Of a stretch of 17,352 bases of DNA, positions 1-6,857 are shown one piece after another. The stretch's first letter is position 1. Each line of letters begins with the position of its first letter. The notes below the pieces were generated by a model that was not told the DNA's origin, did not search any database, and saw only the letters and a list, made by a program, of their open reading frames with translations. A program made the translations under genes and the position numbers. Source of the stretch: Comamonadaceae bacterium (GTDB taxonomy: Bacteria; Pseudomonadota; Gammaproteobacteria; Burkholderiales; Burkholderiaceae_C); contig CANGZO010000017.1 of the NCBI GenBank assembly GCA_947458305.1, positions 1 through 17,352 on the forward strand, given 5' to 3'.

Positions 1-1
1 A

Positions 2-244
2 ATGCCCTCGTTGGCAGGGCCGCTGCAAGGCATCATGGCCGCTGTGATCGGTGTGATCGTGCACTTGGCGGGCGTGTTTGCCCGGCAAACCTGGTTGCCC
101 GGCGGCTGGCACATGCTGCCCGATCTGGCGGCAGTGGCGCTCACGGTCTTGGCCACTTGGCTGTTGATCAAACAGGCGCTGAGCATTGTCCAGCTGCTGG
201 CCCTTTGCACAGCCATCGGTCTGGGGTGGCAACTGCTGGTCTAG
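2..244 (+). CDS. C-terminal fragment of a membrane transporter, probably chromate transporter (ChrA/CHR family)
   Basis: Only the last 80 or so residues lie in the window; the reading frame is open at the left edge, so the real start is upstream. The visible part is very hydrophobic, with three probable membrane segments (about residues 8-28, 38-56 and 60-80) separated by a short loop containing Trp-Leu-Pro-Gly-Gly. The segment with LQGIMAAVIGVIVHLAG resembles the conserved 'GI.AAVVGV..NLA' segment near the C-terminus of CHR-domain chromate transporters, which are inner-membrane anion transporters exporting chromate. The family call rests on this one segment. It could be another multi-pass permease. 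It converges on the minus-strand gene that ends 33 bp downstream, and no clear terminator is visible between them. Confidence 0.55.
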   Translation: MPSLAGPLQGIMAAVIGVIVHLAGVFARQTWLPGGWHMLPDLAAVALTVLATWLLIKQALSIVQLLALCTAIGLGWQLLV

Positions 245-276
245 ACAGCAGTGGCCACCCTCGACCTGGAACCCGC

Positions 277-756
277 TTATTTTTTGGGATACAGGTCTGG
301 GTACATGTCTCTGAGCATGCAGCCGCTGTCGTCACTGGCAGGCATATTGCCCGTGCGGCGCGCTTCTTCCAACTCAGCCCGCACTTGATCACGTGTTTTG
401 CATGCCACTGCGGGCTTGGGTGGGTAGGCAGAAGGGTTGATCTCATTGAGCATGCAACCACTGTCATCGTTGGCCAGGATATTGCCCGTGCGCTGTGCTT
501 CAGCCAGTTCGGCCCGCACCTGTTCGCGTGTTTTGCAAGGCTCTACGGTTTTGGCCGGATAGGCAGAAGGGTTGACCTCATTGAGCATGCGCCCAGAGTC
601 ATCGTTGGCCGGAAGATTGCCTGTACGAATGGCGTCCATCAGTTCGATGCGCACTTGCTCGCGCGTTTTAGGGCCGCTCGTTTTTTGCGACCAGACCTGG
701 GTAGCACACACCGCCAAGACTCCGAAAGCCAAGGCATGGATAGAAAAATGTCGCAT
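277..756 (-). CDS. Secreted DUF4148-like protein with three 45-residue tandem repeats
   Basis: The 159-residue product starts at ATG 756-754, preceded by an AAAGGA ribosome site; a longer frame to 831 exists but would bury the signal peptide. Residues 1-24 form a typical Sec signal (MRHF, then a hydrophobic run, then VWS-Q), so the protein is probably periplasmic. Cys17 in the signal has Val at -1 and is a poor lipobox. The mature part consists of three repeats at residues 30-74, 75-119 and 120-159, each beginning KTR(E/D)QVR.EL and containing RTGN, DDSG.ML and a YP.K end. This KTREQVRAEL...YP pattern matches the DUF4148 family common in Burkholderiales, whose function is unknown. Four cysteines fall at 74, 101, 119 and 146, so two Cys pairs each span 27 residues and could form disulfides. 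No partner gene is apparent. Confidence 0.85.
   Translation of the reverse strand: MRHFSIHALAFGVLAVCATQVWSQKTSGPKTREQVRIELMDAIRTGNLPANDDSGRMLNEVNPSAYPAKTVEPCKTREQVRAELAEAQRTGNILANDDSGCMLNEINPSAYPPKPAVACKTRDQVRAELEEARRTGNMPASDDSGCMLRDMYPDLYPKK
280..669 (-). repeat. Tandem 135-bp coding repeat (2.9 units) inside the DUF4148-like gene
   Basis: Three in-frame units lie at 669-535, 534-400 and 399-280 on the minus strand. Units 1 and 2 are nearly identical at DNA level around the block encoding LNE(V/I)NPSAYP (for example around 565-612 and 427-475), while unit 3 is more diverged. This suggests a relatively recent duplication of unit 1 or 2 within an older repeat. Confidence 0.85.
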
Positions 757-904
757 AAAAAATCCTTTCAATGGAAAAAAACGCCTGCCATGGCCACGGC
801 ATAGAAAAGATCGGTTGACCCGCGAAGCCACGACGGTTTGGATTAAAAAAGATCGATGCCGAACCGTCTGTGCGTTAATTCACCCCTTGCACACGCCAAT
901 CCAC

Positions 905-1252
905 ATGACCCACGAATTCCAGATCGACATCCCACCCTCATTCATGGCTTTGTATGTGCCACCCGGCAAGATCAAACCCACCTTGGGTCAACGCGACCTG
1001 GCAGGGCGCTACGAGTTGTGCGAGGACTTGGCCAACTTGCTGACTGAAAAAGCCGCCAACCTCCAGTTCACGTTGGGCATCACCGAAGATTTGGTGCTGC
1101 TGCAATGCGAAACCGGCTTGTTGACGTCTCCAGCCGTGGTCACCCCCTTGGAGGCACGTTGGGTGGTCTGCCGGTTGGCCGAGTTGCTGCAGTGGCCCAT
1201 GGACCAGCTGCTGCAAACACCCGTTGCGGCTGCGCAGGAGCCTGGACTGTGA
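905..1252 (+). CDS. Small conserved protein of unknown function (Burkholderiales type)
   Basis: The 115-residue soluble protein starts at ATG 905 (MTHEFQIDIPPSF). The frame is open further upstream, but that part has no conserved look, and the sequence from this ATG matches a group of small Comamonadaceae proteins I recall with an IPPSF.AL start, a (R)YELCEDLA..LT motif, a LGITEDLVL segment and a C-terminal WVV.RLAELL.WP motif. Such proteins are sometimes labelled 'ATPase with chaperone activity' in databases, but I see no Walker A or other ATP-binding motif here, so that label is not supported. The protein is acidic and probably helical, with no signal or membrane segment. Its stop overlaps the GTG start of the MATE pump by 4 bp, so the two are probably translationally coupled. 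No strong ribosome site precedes the ATG. Confidence 0.75.
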   Translation: MTHEFQIDIPPSFMALYVPPGKIKPTLGQRDLAGRYELCEDLANLLTEKAANLQFTLGITEDLVLLQCETGLLTSPAVVTPLEARWVVCRLAELLQWPMDQLLQTPVAAAQEPGL

Positions 1253-2616
1253 GCGGGGCACACCCCGATTTGCAGCGGCTGTTGACCGCCCCCATCTTGC
1301 CCACCTTGCTGCGCTTGGCCACTCCCAATGTGCTGGCCATGGCCATGTCGGTGCTGGTGGGCGTGGCCGAGATTTATTACGTGGGCCGGCTGGGCACGGC
1401 GCCGCTGGCGGCCATGGCCTTGGTCTTTCCGTTTGCCATGCTCACACAGATGATGTCGGCCGGCGCCATGGGTGGCGGCGTGTCGGCGGCCATCAGCCGG
1501 GCCTTGGGCGCAGGCGACCTGGTTCGCGCCCACACCTTGGTGCAGCATGCCTTGGTGATTGGCCTGGGTGCAGGCCTGTTGTACAGCCTTGTCATGGTCT
1601 GGGGAGGGCCCCACTTTTATGCGCTGCTGGGCGGCCAAGACGCGGTCCTGCAAGAAGCTGTTCAATATGGCCAGGTCTTGTTTTCCGGGGCTGTGTTGGT
1701 GTGGTTGCTCAACACATTGGCCTCGGTTTTGCGGGGCACGGGCAACATGAAAACCCCTTCGGTGGTGCTGGTGGCGACCGCCGTTTTGCAAATCGTGCTG
1801 GGCGGCGTGTGGGGTTTGGGCGCAGGCCCTGTGCCCTCCATGGGCATGGTGGGCGTGGCGTGGGGGCACGTGGTGGCCACTGCGGCCGGGGTGGCCTACT
1901 TTTTGGTTTACTTGATACAGGGGCGTGGGCGCTTGGGCCTGAAAGTGCAGCGCTTTGCGCTGCAAAAAAACATGTTTGCAGACATCCTCAAAGTGGGCGC
2001 GATCGCCTGTCTGTCGCCGGTGCAGTCGGTGTTGGCTATTTTGATTTTCACGGGTCTGCTGGCGCAACAAGGCACCGAAGCGTTAGCGGGTTACGGCATT
2101 GGGCAGCGCTTGGAGTTTTTGTTGATTCCGATCGCTTTTGGCATCGGTGTGGCAGCGGTGCCCATGGTGGGCATGGCCATGGGCGCTGGCCAAGTGGACC
2201 GCGCACGTCGAGTGGCCTGGACGGCAGGCGGCGTATCGGCCTTCAATTTGGGCATGATTGGCGCCGTGGTCACGCTGGCCCCGGACCTGTGGGCCCGGAT
2301 GTTCACCCAAGACGAAGTCGTGCTGGGTTTTGCGCGGCAATACTTGGTGACAGCCGGCCCCGCCTTTGCCTTTTTTGGCCTGGGCTTGACCTTGTACTTT
2401 GCATCACAAGGCGCTGGACAGGTGATCGGACCGGTTTTGGCGGGCACGGCAAGGCTGGTGTTGGTGGCTGGCGCTGGCTATGTGCTGGCCCAAAACCAAG
2501 GCACAGCAGACAGCTTTTACATGCTGGTGGCCGTGGCCATGGTGGCCTATGGTGTCCTGACCGCAGCTGCCATCTGGCTCACCCCATGGGGCCCGAAACC
2601 AAGGGAAATCCCCTAG
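1249..2616 (+). CDS. MATE family multidrug/Na+ efflux transporter
   Basis: This 455-residue protein has the length and about twelve hydrophobic segments expected for MATE pumps, which export organic cations or drugs across the inner membrane using a Na+ or H+ gradient. The N-terminal half carries RLATPNVLAMAMSVLVGVAEIYYVGRLG and PFAMLTQMMSAGAMGGG, matching the typical first two helices (P.......G..D...VG.LG in the family). A second such module starts near residue 240 (KVGAIACLSPVQSVLAIL). The start is taken as GTG 1249, with AGGAG about 7 bases upstream, because it overlaps the previous stop and gives the family's usual N-terminus; a frame open from 1105 would add an unlikely extension. The substrate cannot be told from sequence. 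It is followed by an 85-bp gap with a probable regulatory dyad, so it is likely a separate transcription unit from the catabolic cluster. Confidence 0.9.
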   Translation: MSGAHPDLQRLLTAPILPTLLRLATPNVLAMAMSVLVGVAEIYYVGRLGTAPLAAMALVFPFAMLTQMMSAGAMGGGVSAAISRALGAGDLVRAHTLVQHALVIGLGAGLLYSLVMVWGGPHFYALLGGQDAVLQEAVQYGQVLFSGAVLVWLLNTLASVLRGTGNMKTPSVVLVATAVLQIVLGGVWGLGAGPVPSMGMVGVAWGHVVATAAGVAYFLVYLIQGRGRLGLKVQRFALQKNMFADILKVGAIACLSPVQSVLAILIFTGLLAQQGTEALAGYGIGQRLEFLLIPIAFGIGVAAVPMVGMAMGAGQVDRARRVAWTAGGVSAFNLGMIGAVVTLAPDLWARMFTQDEVVLGFARQYLVTAGPAFAFFGLGLTLYFASQGAGQVIGPVLAGTARLVLVAGAGYVLAQNQGTADSFYMLVAVAMVAYGVLTAAAIWLTPWGPKPREIP

Positions 2617-2640
2617 ATCAAAGCGTCATCCATGTAAGGA

Positions 2641-2669
2641 CAATATGGTTATCAAGAATAACTTTATTG
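2641..2669. promoter_or_regulatory. 29-bp imperfect dyad, candidate operator of the hydroxycinnamate cluster
   Basis: Arms of 12 bases are centred on 2655: CAATA, two unmatched bases, GTTAT, a 5-base centre (CAAGA), ATAAC, two unmatched bases, TATTG. Ten of twelve arm positions pair. It is an AT-rich island in GC-rich DNA, 32 bp before the crotonase start and in the only sizeable gap ahead of the cluster. MarR regulators usually bind dyads of this size near promoters, and a marR-type gene sits at the end of the cluster. The -35/-10 elements themselves could not be assigned with confidence. Confidence 0.6.
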
Positions 2670-2701
2670 ACCCCCGTGCCAAGCATTCCCCGGAGCCATG
2701 A

Positions 2702-3520
2702 ATGACCCCCTCTCCCTCTCTCGCCTCCAACCCCATCCTTGAGCGCGCCGCCGCCAACGGCGTAGCCCTTGACATGCAAGGGGCTGTGGCTGTGGTTCGC
2801 TTGTGCCGCCCAGCCAAGCGCAACGCCCTGAACGATGGCCTCATCGAAGCGCTGCGCGATGTTTTCCAAAATCTGCCCCCTGAGGCGCGCGCAGCCGTGA
2901 TCCACGGTGAAGGCGACCACTTTTGCGCCGGGCTCGACCTGTCGGAGCTCAAAGAGCGCGATGCGGGCGAAGGCATCCACCACTCACGCGGTTGGCATGT
3001 GGCCCTGAACGCGGTCGAACAAGGCCGTGTGCCTGTTGTGGCCGCACTGCATGGCGCGGTGGTGGGCGGCGGCCTGGAGCTGGCCAGCGCCAGCCACATC
3101 CGCGTGGCCGACGACAGCACTTTCTACGCTTTGCCAGAGGGCACACGCGGCATTTTTGTGGGCGGCGGTGGCTCGGTGCGCGTGCCCAAACTGATTGGCA
3201 CCGCGCGCATGGTCGACATGATGCTCACCGGCCGCGTGTACGACGCGCAAGAGGGGGAACGCGTGGGTTTTGCCCAATACCGGGTACCCACCGGCACGGC
3301 TCTTAACAAGGCCATCGAGTTGGCCACGCGCATCGCCACCAACGCCCCGCTGACCAACTTTGCGCTCACACACGCCATGCCCCGCATTGCCGAGCAACCC
3401 GCCGACCATGGCTTGTTCACCGAAGCGCTGATGGCCTCGATCGCCCAAGCCGCCCCCGAGGCCAAAGCCCGCGTGCGCGCCTTCCTGGAAGGCAAAGCGG
3501 CGAAGGTCCAAAAAAGCTGA
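2702..3520 (+). CDS. Enoyl-CoA hydratase/isomerase (crotonase) family protein, probable hydroxycinnamoyl-CoA hydratase
   Basis: The 272-residue crotonase starts at ATG 2702, with GGAG 6 bases upstream; the nearby ATG at 2698 is out of frame. Crotonases bind acyl-CoA and stabilise an enolate in an oxyanion hole. Visible landmarks are the RPAKRNAL substrate segment (36-43), the oxyanion-hole stretch FCAGLDL (74-80), HGAVVGGGLELA (117-128) and LPEG (144-147). Glu126 and Glu146 align with the two catalytic glutamates of classical enoyl-CoA hydratase. In feruloyl-CoA hydratase/lyase (vanillin-forming) the first of these is, as I recall, a serine, so this enzyme looks like a true hydratase. It is the first gene of the cluster, 29 bp ahead of the feruloyl-CoA synthase. 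Its presumed role is adding water to feruloyl- or coumaroyl-CoA. The substrate is inferred from the neighbours. Confidence 0.85.
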   Translation: MTPSPSLASNPILERAAANGVALDMQGAVAVVRLCRPAKRNALNDGLIEALRDVFQNLPPEARAAVIHGEGDHFCAGLDLSELKERDAGEGIHHSRGWHVALNAVEQGRVPVVAALHGAVVGGGLELASASHIRVADDSTFYALPEGTRGIFVGGGGSVRVPKLIGTARMVDMMLTGRVYDAQEGERVGFAQYRVPTGTALNKAIELATRIATNAPLTNFALTHAMPRIAEQPADHGLFTEALMASIAQAAPEAKARVRAFLEGKAAKVQKS

Positions 3521-3549
3521 TCACACAGCCCAACCAAGGCACCGACCCC

Positions 3550-5400
3550 ATGAGCAACACCCAATTCAGGCCCCTGAAATTCGGCGTCACACGCGTCACC
3601 ATCCAAGATGGGCCGCCCGGCACCCGTTATGTGCAAGCCGACCAAGCGCTGCAAGACTACCCCGACCGGCTGACCGACCGGCTGCAGCATTGGGCCCAAG
3701 TCAAGCCCCAACACACCTTCATGGCGCGGCGTGTCCCGCAAGCCGATGGGACTTGGGGCGACTGGAAGCACCTGAGCTACGGGCAGGCTTGGCACACCGC
3801 ACGCTGCATTGCACAAGGCCTGATTGACCGGGGCTTGAGCGCCGAGCGGCCCGTGGTCATCCTGAGCGAAAACAGCCTCGAACACGCCTTGCTGGCTTTG
3901 GGCTGCATGGTGGCTGGTGTGCCTTTTGTGCCCACCTCTCCGCCCTACTCTTTGGTCAGCGTGGACTACGACAAACTCAAGCACGTGCTGCGCACCGTCA
4001 CACCCGGCTTGGTGTTTGCATCGGACGCACGCTACGCCAAAGCGATTGCAGCCACCGTGAGCCCAGACATGGAAGTGGTGATGGTTGATGGCGGTGTGGC
4101 GGGCCGAGAAGTCACCCGTTTTGAAAGCCTGTGCGCTACCTCAGCCACCGCCCAAGTGGACGCAGCGATCGCGGCCACGGGCCCGGACACCATCGTCAAG
4201 TTCTTGTTCACCAGCGGCTCCACCAAACTGCCCAAAGCCGTGATCAACACGCAACGCCTGTGGTGTTCCAACCAGCGGCAAATGGCCCAGTCCATGCCCG
4301 TGTTGGCCGAACAAGAATTGGTCTTGGTGGACTGGCTGCCATGGAACCACACCTTTGGCGGCAACCACAACTTTGGCATGACGGTGTTCCACGGCGGCAC
4401 CTTGTACATCGACGACGGCAAGCCCACACCGACCCTCATCCACGAGACCCTGCGCAACCTGCGCGAAATCGCCCCCACGGTGTATTTCAACGTACCCACA
4501 GGCTTCGATGCGATTGCCAGTGCCATGAAAACCGACGATGCGCTGCGCAAAACATTGCTGTCGCGGGTACAAATGTTTTTCTATGCAGGCGCAGCCCTGG
4601 CCCAGCCGATTTGGGACAGCCTGTACGAATCGCAAGAGCGCGAAGTCGGCGAGCGCATCGTCATGACCACCGGCTTAGGGATGACCGAATCCGGACCCTT
4701 TGGCATTTTTGTGACCAACCCCAACGTCAAGGCGGGCGACCTGGGCGTGCCGACGCCAGGCATGGCGCTGAAACTGGTGGACACGGATGGCAAAACCGAG
4801 GTGCGCTACCGTGGCCCCAACGTCACCCCAGGCTATTGGCGCGCGCCGCAAGAAACAGCGGACGCTTTTGACGAAGAAGGGTTTTTCAAAACTGGCGATG
4901 CCGTCCAGTGGATTGACGAGGCCAACCCGCACTTGGGCCTCAAGTTTGACGGCCGGATTGCCGAGGACTTCAAGCTGGCCACGGGCACATTCGTCAGCGT
5001 GGGCCCTCTGCGGGCCAAGATCATCTCTTTGGGGGCGCCCTACATCCAAGACGCTGTTCTGACCGGCATCAACCTCACCGAAGTGGGCGCGATGATTTTC
5101 CCCACAGCAGCCGTGCGCAGCTTGTGCGACTTGCCCGCTGGCGCGTCTTTGGCCGAGGTGTTGGCCTCGCCCGCCGTGCTCGCGAAATTCCAGGACATCG
5201 TGAATGATCTGGCCAAAACCGCCACCGGCAGCGCCAACCGCATTGCCCGCCTTTGCCTGTTGAGTGAGCCGCCCACCATCGACAAGGGCGAGATCACCGA
5301 CAAGGGCTCGATCAACCAGCGCTCGGTGCTCGCGCACCGGGCCGACATGGTGGCCGCTTTGCACGCAGATGGCTTGCCCAACATCCTCAAACCCCAATGA
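3550..5400 (+). CDS. Feruloyl-CoA synthase (hydroxycinnamate:CoA ligase)
   Basis: This 616-residue member of the adenylate-forming (ANL) superfamily would activate ferulate, p-coumarate or caffeate to the CoA thioester with ATP. The P-loop lies at 219-229 (LFTSGSTKLPK), the Thr-Gly-Leu-Gly-Met-Thr-Glu motif at 374-380, the TGD motif at 448-450, the DGRI hinge region at 467-470, and the catalytic lysine is probably Lys585 in EITDKGSINQR. The variants TSGSTKLPK and TDKGSINQR, together with the N-terminal YP..LT.RL..WA and SENSLEHALLALG...AGVPFVP, are characteristic of the feruloyl-CoA synthase branch rather than fatty acyl or acetyl ligases. It starts at ATG 3550 with a weak AAGG site. A paired REP-like element begins 7 bp after its stop. 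The family call is firm; the exact acid used is not visible. The usual symbols would be fcs or ferA. Confidence 0.9.
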   Translation: MSNTQFRPLKFGVTRVTIQDGPPGTRYVQADQALQDYPDRLTDRLQHWAQVKPQHTFMARRVPQADGTWGDWKHLSYGQAWHTARCIAQGLIDRGLSAERPVVILSENSLEHALLALGCMVAGVPFVPTSPPYSLVSVDYDKLKHVLRTVTPGLVFASDARYAKAIAATVSPDMEVVMVDGGVAGREVTRFESLCATSATAQVDAAIAATGPDTIVKFLFTSGSTKLPKAVINTQRLWCSNQRQMAQSMPVLAEQELVLVDWLPWNHTFGGNHNFGMTVFHGGTLYIDDGKPTPTLIHETLRNLREIAPTVYFNVPTGFDAIASAMKTDDALRKTLLSRVQMFFYAGAALAQPIWDSLYESQEREVGERIVMTTGLGMTESGPFGIFVTNPNVKAGDLGVPTPGMALKLVDTDGKTEVRYRGPNVTPGYWRAPQETADAFDEEGFFKTGDAVQWIDEANPHLGLKFDGRIAEDFKLATGTFVSVGPLRAKIISLGAPYIQDAVLTGINLTEVGAMIFPTAAVRSLCDLPAGASLAEVLASPAVLAKFQDIVNDLAKTATGSANRIARLCLLSEPPTIDKGEITDKGSINQRSVLAHRADMVAALHADGLPNILKPQ

Positions 5401-5407
5401 CCCCCAT

Positions 5408-5480
5408 GTAGGAGCCCACCCTGTGGGCGATGAGCCGCTGGACACACCGAAGGCGATCGCCCACGGGGTGGGCTCCTACA
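5408..5480. repeat. Paired REP-like palindromes (BIME copy 1)
   Basis: Two inverted 25-base units lie at 5407-5431 and 5456-5480. Each reads TGTAGGAGCCCAC, a C-rich centre, then GTGGGCGAT, and they differ at one base. Each unit is itself a small hairpin (CCCAC/GTGGG), and the pair forms a larger stem with a 24-base loop. The GTAGGAGC + palindrome + GCGAT design is like the REP elements of pseudomonads, which are moved by RAYT transposases. It sits directly after the feruloyl-CoA synthase stop and before the thiolase. Confidence 0.85.
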
Positions 5481-5498
5481 GAACATAGAAAGAGAACC

Positions 5499-6749
5499 AT
5501 GAGCTCCAAAGGATTTTTCAACGCGTTTGCCGATGTGTGGATGCACGAGGGCGTGCGCACACCCATGGTCGATTACTGCGGCGCCCTGGGCCACATCTCG
5601 CCCACCGACCTGGGCATCAAGGCCGCTCGTGCAGCTTTGAAGCGGGCAGGCATCGCCCCCACCGAGATCGGCTCGGTCATCACCGGCAACATGGCCCCTG
5701 GTGACTTCGATCAGTTTGTGCTGCCGCGCCACATCGGCCTTTACGCTGGGGTGCCGCAAGAGGTGCCTGCCATCATGGTGCAGCGCATTTGCGGCACAGG
5801 CTTTGAGCTGTTTCGCCAAGCGGGCGAGCAGATTGAAGCGGGCGTGTGCGAGGCCGCGCTGGTGGTCGGTACCGAGAGCATGACGCGCAACCCGATCGCT
5901 GCCTTTGACCACCGCACCGGCTTCAAGCTGGGCGCGCCGGTGGGCTTCAAGGACTTCATGTGGGAAGCCCTGAAAGACCCGGCTGCAGGGATCAACATGA
6001 TCCAGACGGCTGAGAACCTGGCCAAAAAATACAGCATCACCCGCGAAGAGGTGGACCAGTTCGCCTCCGACTCGTTCGCCAAAGCCGTGGCCGCTCAGGC
6101 CGCTGGGTTTCATGCGGGCGAGATCGTGCCCGTGGTCACTGAAAAGTTTGAGCTTGAAGGCTACATCCCTCGCGGCATCAAGCTGCAAGGCAAAGTGACC
6201 GAGGTCAGTGCCGACACCCACCCGCGTATCTCGCCTGCTGAGGTGTTGGGCAAGCTCAGGCCCGTGTACGAAGGCGGTGTGCAAACCGGTGGCAACAGCT
6301 CGGCCCTGGTCGATGCGGCAGCCGCTTGTGTGGTCACCTCCGGTGTCTATGCAAAAGCCCAAGGTAAAAAACCGATCGCCCGCGTGGTGGCCGCTGCGGC
6401 CGTGGGCGTGCCGCCCGAGATCATGGGCATTGGCCCTGCTCCCGCCATTCGTTTGCTGCTCGAGCGCACGGGCCTGAAACTCTCCGACATTGGCCGTTTT
6501 GAAATCAATGAAGCCCAAGGCGCGCAAACCCTGGCCGTGGGCCGCGAGCTGGGCCTGGATTTGTCCAAGCTCAACGTCAACGGCGGCGCGATTGCGCTCG
6601 GCCACCCTTTGGCTGCGACCGGCGTGCGCCTGACCATCACACTGGCGCGTGAATTGCAACGCAGCGGCTTGCGCTGGGGCATCTCCAGCGCTTGTGTCGG
6701 CGGCGGGCAAGGCATTGCGCTCTTGATCGAGAACCCCGAAGCCGCATGA
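5499..6749 (+). CDS. Acetyl-CoA C-acyltransferase (thiolase), probable aryl-3-oxopropanoyl-CoA thiolase
   Basis: The 416-residue thiolase cleaves 3-oxoacyl-CoA with CoA to release acetyl-CoA. Cys98 (QRICGTG) is the nucleophile that carries the acyl group, His369 lies in the GGAIALGHPLA motif (362-372), Cys399 lies in SACVGGGQG (397-404), and NEAQGAQ at 337-343 replaces the usual NEAFA.Q. The start at ATG 5499 is preceded by a purine-rich GAAAGAGA. A frame reaching back to 5430 begins inside the REP element and is rejected. Placed between the ligase and the dehydrogenase genes, it probably converts the 3-oxo-3-aryl-propanoyl-CoA to aroyl-CoA plus acetyl-CoA. REP pairs lie on both sides (5408-5480 and 6757-6831). 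The thiolase call is very sure; the aromatic substrate is inferred from the cluster. Confidence 0.92.
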   Translation: MSSKGFFNAFADVWMHEGVRTPMVDYCGALGHISPTDLGIKAARAALKRAGIAPTEIGSVITGNMAPGDFDQFVLPRHIGLYAGVPQEVPAIMVQRICGTGFELFRQAGEQIEAGVCEAALVVGTESMTRNPIAAFDHRTGFKLGAPVGFKDFMWEALKDPAAGINMIQTAENLAKKYSITREEVDQFASDSFAKAVAAQAAGFHAGEIVPVVTEKFELEGYIPRGIKLQGKVTEVSADTHPRISPAEVLGKLRPVYEGGVQTGGNSSALVDAAAACVVTSGVYAKAQGKKPIARVVAAAAVGVPPEIMGIGPAPAIRLLLERTGLKLSDIGRFEINEAQGAQTLAVGRELGLDLSKLNVNGGAIALGHPLAATGVRLTITLARELQRSGLRWGISSACVGGGQGIALLIENPEAA

Positions 6750-6756
6750 CCCCCAG

Positions 6757-6831
6757 GTAGGAGCCCACCCCGTGGGCGATGGGCGTGGCACACGACCTGA
6801 AAGTCAATCGCCCACAGGGTGGGCTCCTGCA
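6757..6831. repeat. Paired REP-like palindromes (BIME copy 2)
   Basis: A second copy of the element at 5408-5480, with units at 6757-6780 and 6807-6831 (inverted). It again starts 7 bp after a stop codon, and the stop plus the next six bases (TGACCCCCA) is the same in both copies. The spacer between the units (6781-6806) is unrelated to that of copy 1, while the REP units are conserved apart from one or two bases, so the units and not the spacer are conserved. It separates the thiolase from the SDR gene. Confidence 0.85.
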
Positions 6832-6857
6832 AAAAAACGACATCAAAAGGAATTGAA

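Noticed and set aside
280..669. CRISPR-like array in the 135-bp repeats
   Set aside because: The repeats are in-frame coding units without unique spacers.
277..756. The DUF4148-like protein as a lipoprotein
   Set aside because: Cys17 lies within the hydrophobic signal with Val at -1, which is not a normal lipobox, and a good signal-peptidase I site follows at VWS-Q.
157..804. 215-codon plus-strand frame opposite the DUF4148-like gene
   Set aside because: The minus-strand gene has a signal peptide, ribosome site and family repeats; the plus frame only mirrors the repeats.
1009..2070. 353-codon minus-strand frame opposite the MATE gene
   Set aside because: The translation is a His/Gln/Gly-rich low-complexity string typical of antisense reading of membrane-protein codons.
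2667..2672. TTGACC as a -35 box for the catabolic cluster
   Set aside because: The matching -10 would fall around 2690, in CCCCGG, and transcription would begin inside the coding region.
5408..5413. GTAGGAG in the REP units as ribosome binding sites
   Set aside because: It resembles a Shine-Dalgarno site but no start codon with a sensible frame follows; it is the conserved head of the REP motif.
5040..6791. 583-codon minus-strand frame across feruloyl-CoA synthase, REP element and thiolase
   Set aside because: It is the shadow of two well-supported genes; the product is rich in His, Gly and Arg with no motif, and its start lies in a REP unit.
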